Of a stretch of DNA of 64,000 bases, positions 10,936-22,159 are shown in pieces; the stretch's first letter is position 1, and each line of letters begins with the position of its first letter. A program made the position numbers and the translations under genes. The notes under the pieces were generated by a model that was given only the letters and a program-made list of their open reading frames with translations, searched no databases and was not told where the DNA came from. Location: NCBI RefSeq assembly GCF_001641265.1, contig NW_020167520.1:2418001-2482000 (forward strand). The letters run 5' to 3'. The DNA comes from Pseudogymnoascus destructans. Lineage: Eukaryota; Ascomycota; Leotiomycetes; Thelebolales; Thelebolaceae.

Positions 10936-12400
10936 ATGAATATCAACAAGCGCCTCGATCGCGTGAAGCAATGGGCCGGCGAGAAGATCGGCGCCGAGTC
11001 CAAGACGAGCGTGTCTGATGAATTCCGCAGTCTCGAGACCGAGATGCAGCTGCGCCATGACGGTTCGTCCTGCCCCTATCACCAGGAGTAAGGTCTCCTC
11101 GCTAACACAACACGCAGGCATGGACAAGATGCACAAATCGACCACCGCATACATCAAGTCGCTATCGAAGCGCGACGAAGGCGACGACAGGGAGAAGGTC
11201 CTCCCGGTTGCGCGATTGGGACAGACCCTCGCGAACCACGGAGATGATTTCGAGCCCGATTCCGAGTTTGGGAATTGCCTCATCGGTTGGTCTACCCGAG
11301 ATACCTGTAGAGAATGCATACTAACGTCCTCTAGCAATGGGACGCACAAACGAACGCATCGCCCGCGTTCAGGAAACCTACACCGCATACGCCACAACCG
11401 GCTGGCTCGAATCCCTCGAGCGCTCCCTCGTGCAGATGAAGGAATACCAAGCCGCGCGCAAGAAGCTCGAGGGCCGCCGCCTCGCCTACGACGCCTCGCT
11501 GTCCAAGATGCAGAAGTCGAAGAAGGAGGACTTCCGCAGCGAGGAGGAGCTGCGCTCGCAGAAGGCGAAGTATGAGGAGTCCAGCGAGGACGTGTTCCGT
11601 CGTATGCAGGATATCAAGGAGGCGGAGGAGGATAGCGTGGCTGATCTGGGCGCGTTTCTCGATGCGGAGCTCAAGTACTACGATCGTTGCCGCGACGAGC
11701 TGATGCGTCTCAAGCGCGAGTGGCCTGCTGCGTAAGTCAAGTCCACATCCCCAAGTCCAAAACCCCTTCTAACAAACACCCCAGCCAAAAATGTGCCCAG
11801 TCAACCACCCGCGCCAACCGCTCCCGCTCAAACACCGCACACTCCTACAAAGAGCGCTATGCTTCCCACGAAGACCCAATCCCCGAACTCGAGCGCCCCG
11901 CCATCCGCTCCTCCAGCCGCGTCCCCTCAGTCACCTACCTCTACCCAACGACCTCGCACGAAGCCCCCCCTCCCCTCCCATCCAACCGCCCCCATCTGGC
12001 GCGTTCGCACACCATCGAGTCCCCGAGACGCGACATCACGCCTCCCGGCCGACAAGCCTCGTTTGCGAGCGACGCTGGGGTAGCGAGGGATAGGCTTAGG
12101 CCGACGAGTCGCATTCGCACGGCGGATTTGTTTGGAGATCCGAGTGATGACTCGGCGGCATATAGTGGGACGGATCGCTCGCCGAGGGCGGGGAGTGTGA
12201 GTCCTGGTACGTCGGCGGGGAGTGGGGGGGATGTGTCGAGGAAGGGGAGCTGGACGAATTTGAGGGGGGGTGTCAATGGGGGAGGGGTGAATGGGAATGG
12301 GGGGCAGGGGGTGGTGAAGAAGGGACCGCCGCCGCCGCCGCCGTCGAGGGGGAGGAAGATTGCGCCGCCGCCGCCGCCGCCAATGAAGAGGGAGAATTAG
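10936..12400 (+). CDS. BAR-domain membrane-curvature protein with proline-rich tail
   Basis: Exons 10936-11062, 11118-11285, 11335-11731 and 11785-12400 join in frame to 435 residues, with introns of 49-55 nt. The N-terminal 230 residues form a BAR domain: MNINKRLDRVKQWAGEKIG, then an acidic/basic helical array (LSKRDEGDDREKVLPVARL, ERSLVQMKEYQAARKKLEG, KYEESSEDVFRRMQDIKEAE, YYDRCRDELMRLKREWP). BAR dimers bind curved membranes in endocytosis and trafficking. The rest is low-complexity Ser/Pro/Gly sequence ending in two polyproline runs (GPPPPPPSRGRK and APPPPPPMKREN) suited to SH3 or profilin binding. It resembles the uncharacterised Pezizomycotina BAR proteins rather than Rvs161 or Rvs167, as no SH3 domain is seen. 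Confidence 0.9.
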
Positions 12401-13171
12401 AGGCCGTGGGTCCGAGTAATCTGGGGTTGGGGGTTTACTACTTGTTTGTTGTCAAGAGGCTACGCTTGTTCTGCGGCCTTGTGGGGGGTTTTTTTTTGTC
12501 TATTTTTGTAATTTTTGGCGGGATTTGGGCTGGACCATACTGTACCTCAACGCGAGGATGGGTGGCTTTTTCTTTTAATGGGTGCGGGTTGTTGGTGGGA
12601 TTTGTACTGTACAATAGCCTATGGGCTCCTGAGAATGCGGCGAGTGAGTTCGCATGGGATGTGAGAAGGGAGTGAAGAGACCTTTTGAGGGGGTGGATGC
12701 GTCAGAGATAGGGACCTACTATGATAGTAACTTCTATTACATGAACCTGTTCAGAATATGCATACATGCGCGGCAAACTCAAGGTTTCCGCTGTGATTTA
12801 AAATCCTAAACATTAATAACCTTCTTGTGTGGAAGTGAGTATACGATTTCAAGGAGGGAATCGGCAAGGAGAGGCAATGGAGGGGTCGGACTACAGTCCT
12901 CCGACTGCAAAAGCGGGACCTCAGCACTTTCCGTCCACATTTTGAGTTTTCTCCTATAAATACGCCGATGGATTATCCAGACTCTAGACCGGGCGGCGGC
13001 GAGGAGTCATTCTTACGGACGTACTATGGATGCCTTGGTATAGGGGGAGGGGGAGAGCTTGGGTAATCAGATCTGATCACCGCGATTAGTTGAGCATTAG
13101 CTTCATGGCTGAGGGTAGAATAAGGATACGCTTTCGTCGCTCTGTGCCGCTTGTGTGCAGTGTGAAAGTGG
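12401..13171. other. 3' flank of BAR gene and spacer
   Basis: No gene supported. The open stretch 12406-12675 is rich in Gly, Phe and Val but begins six bases after the BAR stop codon and looks like untranslated T/G-rich sequence. Confidence 0.45.
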
Positions 13172-13173
13172 TA

Positions 13174-15164
13174 CTCGGTGTTCCACCCACTCGCTTCGCT
13201 CGTAGGTGGCGACAGCAAGTTGTGCGTGCGACAGCAAGATGTGCGTACACCGCTATTTTGATATATAGAAAAAATAATAGTATTCTTCATAACGTAGTAT
13301 CTACAATGCCTCAAAATAACGATCCTACTATGATTGCTCGCCTTAATGAGGCCCAACAGTTCTTCTTAAAACAACCAAGTACATATACAATTGCTTGGGT
13401 TGCAAATAAATTCAATGTCAACCGTGAGACACTCCGACGTCGTATTACGAGTACTACGTCTCCTCAATTACCCCACGGAGGTAGCAATCGAGTCTTATCT
13501 CAATCGCAAGAGACCGCGGTCTGTCAATTCATATACGACCAACTTGAGCGCGGGGTCCCTGCCAACCGATCTATGATACTACGGGCAGTTGCAGACTTAC
13601 GACCTAATCGTACGATACCATCACAACGGTGGCTACAACGCTTTCTAAAAGCACACCCCGAATTTCATACAATTCACACGAAGACGTTAAATACACATCG
13701 GAAGCAAGCACAAAAGAAAGAGGTGTTTGAGGAATTCTTTCTCACATATAACGCCCTTATTACAAAACATAACATTAAGCCATATAATTTATGGAATGTT
13801 GATGAGACAGGCTATATGATTGGGTGTTATAAGTCTACGGCTGTTATTGTACCAATCGGTGTAAAGCAGTGGACTGTTGATAATCCTGAGAATCGGCTCT
13901 CTGTTACTGTAATTGAGGCAGTAAATGCAAGTGGTGCTGCACTTGCAGAAGCTATCATTATCCCTGGCAAACTTCATATGGATTCATGGTACAATGATGA
14001 CCTTGAGCCAAATGCTCTCATTATTGTAAATGAGAGCGGGTATTCAAACGACGACATTGCAATCCAATACCTTATGCATTTTATCCAACTATCTGCAGAG
14101 CATATGGCACCAGATGATACTCGCCTCTTATTACTTGACGGCCATGACTCTCATAAAACAGAGCGCTTTCTTACATTAGCAGAAGAGCATAACATTGTTA
14201 TTTGCTGCCTTCCTGGTCATACAACACATCTATTACAACCTCTTGATGTAGCGGTTTTTAAGCAGTGCAAACACTTTCATCAAAAGGCACTTGATCAAGC
14301 AGTACGTAGCTACGACTATGAGTATAAGCTACGTACGTTCCTTTCAGACCTCCCGCAAATCCGACGGCAATCTCTAACTGTCCGTACAATTCAATCTGGT
14401 TGGAGAAATACAGGACTATATCCATATAATCCTCCACTTGTAATTGACAAGATACAAGAGACTCGGAATCAAACACCTGATTATGAGCCATTTGCTTCAT
14501 ATAATATTATCTCAACACCGAAAACAACTATGCAAAGTGTGCAAGCGGTTGAACATTGGCAGAAGAGAGCAGAGGAAGCTTTCTCATCGCCTTCAAGAGA
14601 AGGGTTTCAATCATTTGCACGTGGAACTACAGTTGTTCTACACCGGGCAGAGCTCTATAAGACCGAGCTAGATATTATGACTCTACGTGCAGTAGAGCAG
14701 AAGGCAGCAAAGGCAAGGGCACGGAAATCACTACAGAAAGGAGGGCAGTTATATGCATCAGATGCACGGAAAATGCGGGAAGAGAAGAAAGCAAAGTTGC
14801 AAGCAAAAGCAGACGCAAGAGCAGCAAGGGAATCGGACCAAGTAGTAAAGCAGCTACAAGCGCAAGCACGTAAAATCGAAATTGAAGAGCGTAAGGTTGA
14901 GAGGAAGCGGGTAGCAGAGCGGAAGAAGGAAGGGTTGAAATCAAAAGTGATCATTTTACGGTATAGTAAGGATCAAAGTGATAGTAGCAATAGTGGCAGT
15001 AGCGATAGTGATAGTAGTTCTATTGATTTTATGTTTTAATTATATAGTTATATAGTTGATATATAAGGCGTCTTTTTCTTCGTTTTATGTGTCGCACATC
15101 TTGCTGTCGCACGCACAACTTGCTGTCGCCACCTACGAGCGAAGCGAGTGGGTGGAACACCGAG
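13174..15164 (+). mobile_element. Pogo-type element with 72-bp terminal inverted repeats
   Basis: 1991 bp. Terminal inverted repeats at 13174-13245 and 15093-15164 start CTCGGTGTTCCACCCACTCG and match over 72 bp. Each contains the direct pair GCGACAGCAAGTTGTGCGT / GCGACAGCAAGATGTGCG. TA target duplications lie at 13172-13173 and 15165-15166. The transposase frame is intact, so it may be autonomous. Confidence 0.93.
13306..15039 (+). CDS. Pogo-type transposase (DDE_1), intact
   Basis: 577 residues from ATG 13306 (MPQNNDPTMIARLNEAQQFF); the frame is open further upstream, but that would run into the inverted repeat. Order: helix-turn-helix near residues 20-45 (TIAWVANKFNVNRETLRRRI), CENP-B-like DNA-binding segment (VCQFIYDQLERGVPANRSM, PSQRWLQRFLKAHPEF), then the DDE_1 core with WNVDETGYMIG, LLLDGHDSHKTERF and QPLDVAVFKQCK. 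The C-terminus is a long charged coiled-coil-like region (AKARARKSLQKGGQLY onward) ending in a Ser/Asp-rich tail. It lacks the CCHC knuckle of the other pogo copies, so it is a separate family. Confidence 0.92.
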   Translation: MPQNNDPTMIARLNEAQQFFLKQPSTYTIAWVANKFNVNRETLRRRITSTTSPQLPHGGSNRVLSQSQETAVCQFIYDQLERGVPANRSMILRAVADLRPNRTIPSQRWLQRFLKAHPEFHTIHTKTLNTHRKQAQKKEVFEEFFLTYNALITKHNIKPYNLWNVDETGYMIGCYKSTAVIVPIGVKQWTVDNPENRLSVTVIEAVNASGAALAEAIIIPGKLHMDSWYNDDLEPNALIIVNESGYSNDDIAIQYLMHFIQLSAEHMAPDDTRLLLLDGHDSHKTERFLTLAEEHNIVICCLPGHTTHLLQPLDVAVFKQCKHFHQKALDQAVRSYDYEYKLRTFLSDLPQIRRQSLTVRTIQSGWRNTGLYPYNPPLVIDKIQETRNQTPDYEPFASYNIISTPKTTMQSVQAVEHWQKRAEEAFSSPSREGFQSFARGTTVVLHRAELYKTELDIMTLRAVEQKAAKARARKSLQKGGQLYASDARKMREEKKAKLQAKADARAARESDQVVKQLQAQARKIEIEERKVERKRVAERKKEGLKSKVIILRYSKDQSDSSNSGSSDSDSSSIDFMF

Positions 15165-15166
15165 TA

Positions 15167-15548
15167 GGTATTACAAAAAAAGAAAGGGAGCAAGGGCTTG
15201 GAACGCCGATGCGACGTCACTTCCCTTTTCCGTTACCCCTCCAACGAACTACCCCTCGTTATCAGGCAGGCCCTCCTCCGACTCCACTTCCCGATTCAAA
15301 CAAACATGAGGGGCGGATTTTCTGCTCTGGCTTTGGAACACCCATTGATGCATTTGAGCTGCGATATCCACTAACTTATACTTATCCTTATTAGAGGGCT
15401 TTGAGGCGAGAGGTTTTGTTGGTATATAACTGTGTTGCTTCTTCACCTGAGTTGAGTTGGGAAGAACCAATTGTCAAGGTACCGCATAACCTCCTGTCGA
15501 GAAAGAGAAAGAGAAAGAGAAAGAATAACAAACACATCACACATCACA
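15167..15548 (+). promoter_or_regulatory. Upstream region of the oxidoreductase gene
   Basis: No gene. A GAGAAA-type short tandem repeat at about 15499-15525 lies just before the start codon at 15549 and is probably in the 5' leader. Purine-rich leaders are common in fungi. Confidence 0.4.
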
Positions 15549-16706
15549 ATGGCTTCCCAAGGCAAAATCCAAAACGTCGGCGTCATTGGCTATGGGTGCG
15601 CGTTCCCCCTCCACATCCCCTCCATCTCTCTCTCCCCATGCTAACACCCCCCCCCCCCAAAAAGCATGTCCGCGAAAGTCTTCCACATCCCCCTCATCCA
15701 AACCACCCCCTCCTTCCGCCTCGCCGCCATCGTCCAACGCAAGCCCGTCTCCGGCAACTCCGCCCCCGCCGACCACCCGTCCGTAAAACACCACGCCACC
15801 ACCGACACCCTCCTCTCCGACCCAAGCATCGACATCATCATCGTCACCACCCCCCCCGACTCGCACTTCGCCCTCTGCACTGCCGCGCTCAAGGCCGGGA
15901 AACACGTTTTCGTCGAGAAGCCCTTCGTGCCCACCTCCGCCGAAGCCACTGCGCTCATCGAGACCGCTCGCACGGCCCGGAAGCTGATCTGCGTGTACCA
16001 GAACCGCCGGTGGGACAGTGACTTCCTCACCTTCAGGAAGCTGCAGAAGGATGGCACGTTGGGGCGGATTGTCGAGTTCGAGACGCACTTTGATCGCTTC
16101 AAGGCTGTTAAGCCGGAGACGTGGAAGGGGCAGCTGGAGATGAATAATGGCGGGGGTGTGATCTACGATCTCGGTACGCATTTGCTGGACCAGGCGTATG
16201 TGGCGTTCGGGCTGCCGGTCGATGTTACGGGGATCTTTTCGAATCAGCGCGGCGAGGGCGAGGGGGCCGAGCCGGACGCGTTTACGGTGTTGTTGAGGTA
16301 CAAGGATGGCCTGCTCGTGACGGCCAAGGCGGGGATCATGTCCATAGACACCGCGCAGCTTCGCTACTGGGTTCGCGGCACGGAGGGGACGTATAAGAAG
16401 CACCACCTCGATTGCCAAGAGGACCAGCTCAAGGCGGGGTTGAAGCCCGGGGATAAGGGATTTGCGGTTGAGGATGCGGCGGCGTCGGGGACGCTGGTGA
16501 GGATGGTGGAGGGGAAGCCGGTGGCGGAGGTGTTTGCGAATATTGACCCGGAGACGTATGGTGCGCTGTATAGGGGGTTTGCGGAGGCGGTGGAGAAGGG
16601 GGATGCGGGGCGCGTGCCGGTGAAGGCGGAGGAGTCGAGGGATGTATTGAGGATTATTGAGGCGGCGAGGGAGAGTGCAAAGACGGGGAGGGCGGTTAAG
16701 TTGTAG
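15549..16706 (+). CDS. GFO/IDH/MocA-family NAD(P)-dependent oxidoreductase
   Basis: Exons 15549-15595 and 15665-16706 give 362 residues; the 69-nt intron splits the nucleotide-binding loop and contains a run of about 14 C before the acceptor. The Rossmann start reads NVGVIGYGMSAKVFHIPL, followed by the family signature HVFVEKPFVPTSAEA (the EKP lysine is catalytic in this family). NRRWDSDFLT and GGGVIYDLGTHLLDQA (with the conserved D-x3-H) mark the C-terminal alpha/beta substrate domain. These match the YhhX/IolW-type branch, cytosolic enzymes that oxidise sugars or inositols; the substrate here cannot be told from sequence. Length is normal (340-370). Confidence 0.9.
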
Positions 16707-16975
16707 AGTGTTTCTATCTAGGGAGGAAGTCAGTTGAGTGATATATATTTTCAGATCTGCAATTTATACACTTTCAAAAAGCCGCGGGAGAGCCATCGAT
16801 CAACAAGCACCAGGAAATGTCACTTGCAAACAGCATTCTAAAAATTCATCACATTACTATCCTCATCCCCACCCCTTCAAAGTCATCGCAAAGTCATCGC
16901 TACCTACCCATCCCCTCTCACCCCGCCGGCACATGCGTCCTACCACCCACCAGCGCCCGGCCCCCCTTAGGCGAT

Positions 16976-17446
16976 TTAGCCACCCTTCTCCTTATGGCGC
17001 GAGGAGTGGTTTCCCACAAACTCCTGACACCACGAGTTGCACACCGACATTACGCGCGTGACAGGCTCGATCGGTGCCTCGACGGGGACAGGGGCGTTCA
17101 TGAAGTTGGCGCTAAAGCCCTGCGTCTCAGCTTCGAGGGCGTAGCGGCCGCCTTTCTCCTTGTGGCGGGATGAGTGGTTGCCGACGAATTCTTGGCACCA
17201 TGAGTTGCATGCGGACATGACGGGGGTGTCGATGTCGACTGAGGCTGCGAGCTCGGTGGGAGCTGCGGCTGCGAGTTCGGTGAGAGCTGCGAGTTCGGTG
17301 GGAGAGGGGAGCTCGACGGGTGGGTTTGGGTCCTTGAAGCTCGCGCCTTGGGTCTCCCGCCCGAGGGCGTAGCGGCCACCCTTTTCCTTGTGGCGAGACG
17401 AGTGGTTACCCACGAACTCTTGGCACCACGAGTTGCAAGCTGACAT
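16976..17446 (-). repeat. Three in-frame repeats encoding the Cys/His module
   Basis: The repeated coding units start at 17446, 17218 and 17050 on the minus strand. The 24-residue core is identical in all three except Ala-to-Val at position 3 of the last copy. The linkers (Pro/Ala/Glu/Thr-rich) are unrelated except for RYAL...ETQG in copies 1 and 2. Confidence 0.9.
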
Positions 17447-18120
17447 GGTGCACGTGGTTGCTATGGTGTTGTTAGTTTTGCAGTTCACTGAGAGAAGGGA
17501 AAGGGGGGTAGGGGGTTAGGGGCTGACGTACCATCTCCCGGCTCAATGGTCTTCCCCATGAACACCCACGAGGCCTCGACGCTCTTGCCCCCATCGGTGG
17601 GTTCATCCTTGTGGAGAGTGATGTTAGCGCGTCCCGCAGTGAATTCCACGCCCTTCATCTCGCCGTCTCCAGGCTGGCGAACGAAGATGCCGAGGACATC
17701 GATGAGTCCCGCCTCATCAAGGGCGGTGCGAAGCTCCGCCATGAAGGCTGCATACTGGGGAGAAGACAGATCGACCTCATTAGCATCATTTCCCTGTGTC
17801 CACTCGCAGACCGCGACACCAGAGTCGACGAAGCGGTAGACAAGGGGCTTGATAGCGGAACCGACGATGATGTCAAGCTCGATGGGGACTGCGACGGCGC
17901 CGATGCTGACGAGGCGCTCGTCGTCTCCGATGGCGAAGTGGGTGTGTAGCATTTGGATGCCGAGGTTCTCGTGGACCTTATGGCGCAGGAAGAGCGAGGC
18001 GAGGGTGGTGTCGATAGTCTTTGAGGCATCCTTGGCCTTGAAAGTTTCTTTGGCGGTGAAGAACTCGGGGAGGGTGTTGTAGTGGGTTGAGGAGTAGGGG
18101 AAGATGGTGGAGGAGGCCAT
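16976..18120 (-). CDS. Unknown protein with three C-terminal C-x3-C-x6-H-x3-H modules
   Basis: Start ATG at 18120 (MASSTIFPYSS). Exons 18120-17532 and 17460-16976 give 357 residues; the 71-nt intron has a perfect ACTAACA branch point and a CATAG acceptor. A second acceptor (CTCAG, exon from 17487) also keeps frame and would add nine residues. The first about 195 residues are a mixed alpha/beta-looking domain (LASLFLRHKVHENLGIQML, FVDSGVAVCEWTQGN) that I do not recognise. The C-terminus contains CNSWCQEFVGNHSSRHKEKG three times, starting at 17446, 17218 and 17050; the third copy ends at the stop. Spacing C-x3-C-x6-H-x3-H could bind zinc. Copies 1 and 2 also share GGRYAL and ETQG after the module. 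No signal peptide or membrane helix is seen. Function unknown. Confidence 0.75.
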
Positions 18121-19120
18121 TCTGTTTGGCGGTTTGGAGGGTTGTTTTGGGGGTTTCAAGAAGAAGTGGGATTGGGGGGGGAGTTGGTGCTGGGTTTGCG
18201 TGGAGGAAGATGTTGAAAGAAGAGTAGAGTGTAGTGTGTCGATGGTGGAAGAAGGAGAGGGGAGGAAGGAAAAGTTGGCTATTTTATAGACGTCGCTCCT
18301 CCTGCGTGTGGAATCAGGGCAGAATCGGAAGCTATTGAACGCGAGAATCAGTAGAATCAGTTCGCCTACGAGATATACCGAATCTCTCTAGCAATCACCA
18401 CTTGGTGAATTCCATGGAGTTAATGCCACCGGTTTACATAGGCGTAGTATTCAAGATGTGCGACTGAATCCAGTCCAGGGTGAGATCTATCCCAAGTTCT
18501 CATTGTTTATGCTCCTATAGGAGCGCCGTAGTCACATAGACGGAAGCAACAAAGAAAAATAGAGGCCATCCTTCATATTGGTCTATCAAACGTTTGATTA
18601 TCTGTTCCGCAAATTAATTCTATGCTGACGTTGGATTGGAGTTGGATCTACTATAATTGTAACGGATAAACTTCTTCAAATGCGGTTAGTATGCAGCGTC
18701 TCCATTGCTGAGTATATGCCAACGTCTTTAAGTCCACAATAAAGTTCCAAAGTTATGGACAAGTCAGTCTATGGCAAGTATCTGTCAAAAATAAGGGGTA
18801 GTTTCTTTGTTAAACAGACACCTTGGAAAGTTTAAGTGGTATTGGTTGGTAGCTCTCACAAGAAGTGTTCGATCACTTGAGACTCAATTTTATAACTATA
18901 AACAAAACATAACTAACTTATGTAAAATATACTAATAACACTCAAGCTCCCACCAGCTACACAGGCTAACTAACCACCGTCAGCTTTATAAGTACATACA
19001 GTACAACCAGGATATCGTGTACAAAGTCCAAGGAGCGCTTCCAAAATAAACCAAAAATCATCGACTATCATTATTGCTCCATGCCCATTTTTAAAACAAG
19101 TAACCCTCCATACACTCTTT
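18121..19120. other. Intergenic, promoter side of the Cys/His-repeat gene
   Basis: About 1 kb holding the promoter of the minus-strand gene ending at 16976 and the 3' flank of the minus-strand gene ending at 19121. AT-rich; no gene seen. Confidence 0.5.
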
Positions 19121-22100
19121 TTACAGCTCATCCTTCACGTTCGTCTCGCTGGACGAAACTGCACTGCTGACGCTGCTCGCGAAATCCTCAGCGCGCTCGG
19201 TAGCCGATGCCGCAGCTGCGGATGCGGCAGTGATGACGGATTCAAGACGCTCGCTTGCCGCCGCGAGAGAGTCGGAATAGGCGGCCTGGACGGAGGAGAA
19301 CATCTTCTCGTGGATGGGCTTCGGCGTTCTCTTAATCATTCCCGAGACAACAGCGGATGCGCGGGTGAGGCGCTGCTCCGCCTGGCTCGTCAGGGCGTCG
19401 TATGCGGCGCTAGCCTGGGCGATGGCAGATTCAATTGGCGTTGGGGTGCCCTTAACGGCAGAACTGGCACTGTATATTGTTAGTAACAATCGGACATCGA
19501 ACTTGGGGCTGACTTACGCCGAGGAGGCTTCGTCATATTTCTCGCTGGCCATGTTTTCGGCAGAACCCTTCTCCTTTCCGTGCACGGCGGCACACGCTGC
19601 GGCCAGAACGCTCGAGTACTGCTCAGTAGCTACGCTAGTTGCACTTTCGACGTTTCCCTTGGTGGACTGTTGCAACAATGCCTCGCTCATGGTCTTTGTA
19701 ACATCCGCGAGGCGCTCTCCAGCCTCACCAGCCATGCTTTGGATTTTCTCAGAGTAGGTATCCTGCTCATCAGATACACTCGAAGCGTTCGGGACCGCGC
19801 TCTTGACAACACTGGTTGCTGATGAGACAACGGATGATAAGGTGTCAAGAACTTCCTCGGCAGATGAAGATACGGTCTCGAGAACCTCCTCCGCGGACGC
19901 AGATGCCTTCTCCAGAAGACTGCTCGCGCTCTCGCCGACAATAGAGGTCGCCTTCTCTACGGATCCTTGCGAAGTCGCAATGACTGCGCTCGACGCCTGG
20001 TCCAGAATACTGCTCGCACTCTCGCTGACAACGGAGCTCACGCTCTCCACGGTTCCTTGCGAGGTTCCGACGACTGCGCTCGATGCCTTGTCAGCCAGGC
20101 TACTAGCAGATGCCTGAGCGACTGATACAACGCTTTCAACGGAAGCCTGAGCTGCCGACACAAAGCTCTCGGCGGATCCCTGCGACGAACCAGCAACACT
20201 ATCGGAAACTGAGGATGCGGCGCTGGTGACACTTTCACTCACTTCCGAGGCATATGACTTGACATTCTCAGCCACAGACGATGCGCTCGCAGCTATCGAA
20301 GATCCCGCGTCCGCAAGAGTGGAGCTGGCGGCCTCAAGGGGTGAATCTGATGAGGTTTCGGCAGAGCCGACAATAACTTCGCCTGCCTCATGGACCTTCT
20401 CGACGACTTTTTGCGCGGCTGCCGCTGCCGCTGGGGGTAAAACATGGGTGCTGAAATCATCCGACGCATCGCCCATAGCTAGCTTCCACCTGCCGGTTTC
20501 CTTTAGTCGTGAAAGTTCCGTGGCAGAATCTTCAGCAATGGCCATAGCCCTGCTTTCGATGTCTTCCGATGCAGCTCGAGCAGCCTCCAGGCCTGGGTGG
20601 GCAGTGACTACTTCCTCCACATCATGTCGCCACTCGTCAAACTTGTTCTTCAGAGCGTGATACTTGGCCCAGTCTTTGTGCGTGACGCCATCAGTCCAAG
20701 CCCAGCGCATACCTATCTCTTGAAGTCCGAGGTCGCGAATATGATCGATGATTTGGAAGGTATCTACAGACGCCTTGGATACGAGGTTATTGGTTTCCTG
20801 GTCGAAAGAATGACGCCACTCTCGGACTGCTTGGGCCTTGTCGCGAATTGCCAGCCCAGCCTTGCGGATGGCACCGTTAAGGTGTTCTTCTTCGCCATGC
20901 AATCTGACAATCGCCACGATAGCCATCTTTAAGGACTGTATTTGCGACTTGACGGTTTCTTCGAGTTGCACCAAGTGAGCCTCTCCCATTCCCTGGGCTT
21001 GGGTATTTACCGCTCGGTCGATAATTTCTGTGATTCTTGCCTCTAGCTCATCTGATCCTTGATCTGCTGCCTTTGCAAATTTTTCTTGCCACGTCTTTAG
21101 GTCCTCCTCGACTACCTTTTGGGCATTGGCTCGCTGCTCCTCCTCCGTAAGAAGAGTAGGAGACGCTTCCTCCTGCGTTGTAGCAGAAGTAGAAGTCTCG
21201 GATGACACGCTAGAGACGACTACCGACTCAGTAGTAAATGGTTCGGTGGAGGCGGTGGTTGAAGCAGAGGAAGTAGTGGTATCTACCTCGTCAACGATAG
21301 ATTGCAGCTTTTTTCCATCGCGATACCTGCCGAGACGCTCGCCAATTCGGATAAGTTGTGGCTCAACGTTCTCACCGTACAAAATTCTGGCCTTTGGCCA
21401 GATGGTGCGGTCGAGGAAAGCCATCCCGCATGCCCAGGCCCACTGCGCATAAGGAATACCTGTATTAACAGTGAAGGCTTTGCCGATTTCGTATGCCTGT
21501 TGGCCGTATGGCTCAATGGCCGCATAGGCAGGTAAGATGGAAGCGTAGTACGTCTGTAATGCATTCTCCTTCGCGAACTTTGCATACGGAACAGTAGCAG
21601 CAGCCGCCTTCTGAACATGCGGTGCTAAGGTCTTATCATATTGCTCTTGGGCGAGCTTGTTAAGCTTGATGACTTGCGGTTGGATTTGCTTCTCCCATTG
21701 CTCCTTTCCAATCGCCTGCGCTTGAGCCACGCGGGGTGCACCGTATTTCTTTCCATAGAAGACAGTTGGCGTAAACACATTCTTGTCCAGAACATTATAA
21801 TATGGCCTTGCGGTGTCGACGTATGGCGCCGCATACGTGTTATAGTAGGGCGTAGCGTACGGGGCGAGAGTCGATTTGACTTGGAAGTATGGCTTGCAAA
21901 TACGAGGAGACGCGTCGGTAATGAGATCGACTGATTCCGGGCATTGGAATATCACTGTGATGATGGAATACCAGGTGAGAAGCCTTGTCCTGTTAGTCGA
22001 GCTGAGGCCGAGGCTGGGCAATACTTGCCATGTGCTAGTGCTGAAGAGCCACATGAAGAAACTTTTCCGTGGCTTTGCCCTTCGCGCCCGTGGAGTCGCA

Positions 22101-22159
22101 GAGTGTCCATTAACCCCTTTGAAGTTCTCCAGGGCCTTTCCCTTGGTTTCCCCTGCCAT
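19121..22159 (-). CDS. Large Ser/Ala-rich fungal protein ('hoxa13-like' in databases), probably membrane-anchored
   Basis: ATG at 22159; exons 22159-19518 and 19469-19121 joined by a 48-nt intron (GTAAGT...ACAG) give 996 residues. Residues 1-30 are basic (RARRAKPRKS), followed by a hydrophobic segment (RLLTWYSIITVIFQ, about 58-72). Next come aromatic, proline-spaced helices typical of the family (PYYNTYAAPYVDTARPYYN, YGAPRVAQAQAIGKEQWEK), a charged helical middle, and from about residue 560 long Ser/Ala/Val amphipathic repeats (SSLADKASSAVVGTSQG type). The database name 'transcription factor hoxa13' is unsupported: no homeobox is present. The amphipathic repeats suggest lipid-surface or scaffold binding; this is inference. 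A short extra intron near residues 45-58 cannot be excluded. Confidence 0.8.

Noticed and set aside
12406..12675. Small membrane-protein gene downstream of the BAR gene
   Set aside because: Starts six bases after the BAR stop, with no family signature; reads as 3' untranslated sequence.
21997..22040. Extra GC-AG intron in the Ser/Ala-rich gene
   Set aside because: GCAAGT and ACTAACAG occur, but the intron would be only 39 nt with the branch point at the acceptor, and the frame is open without splicing.
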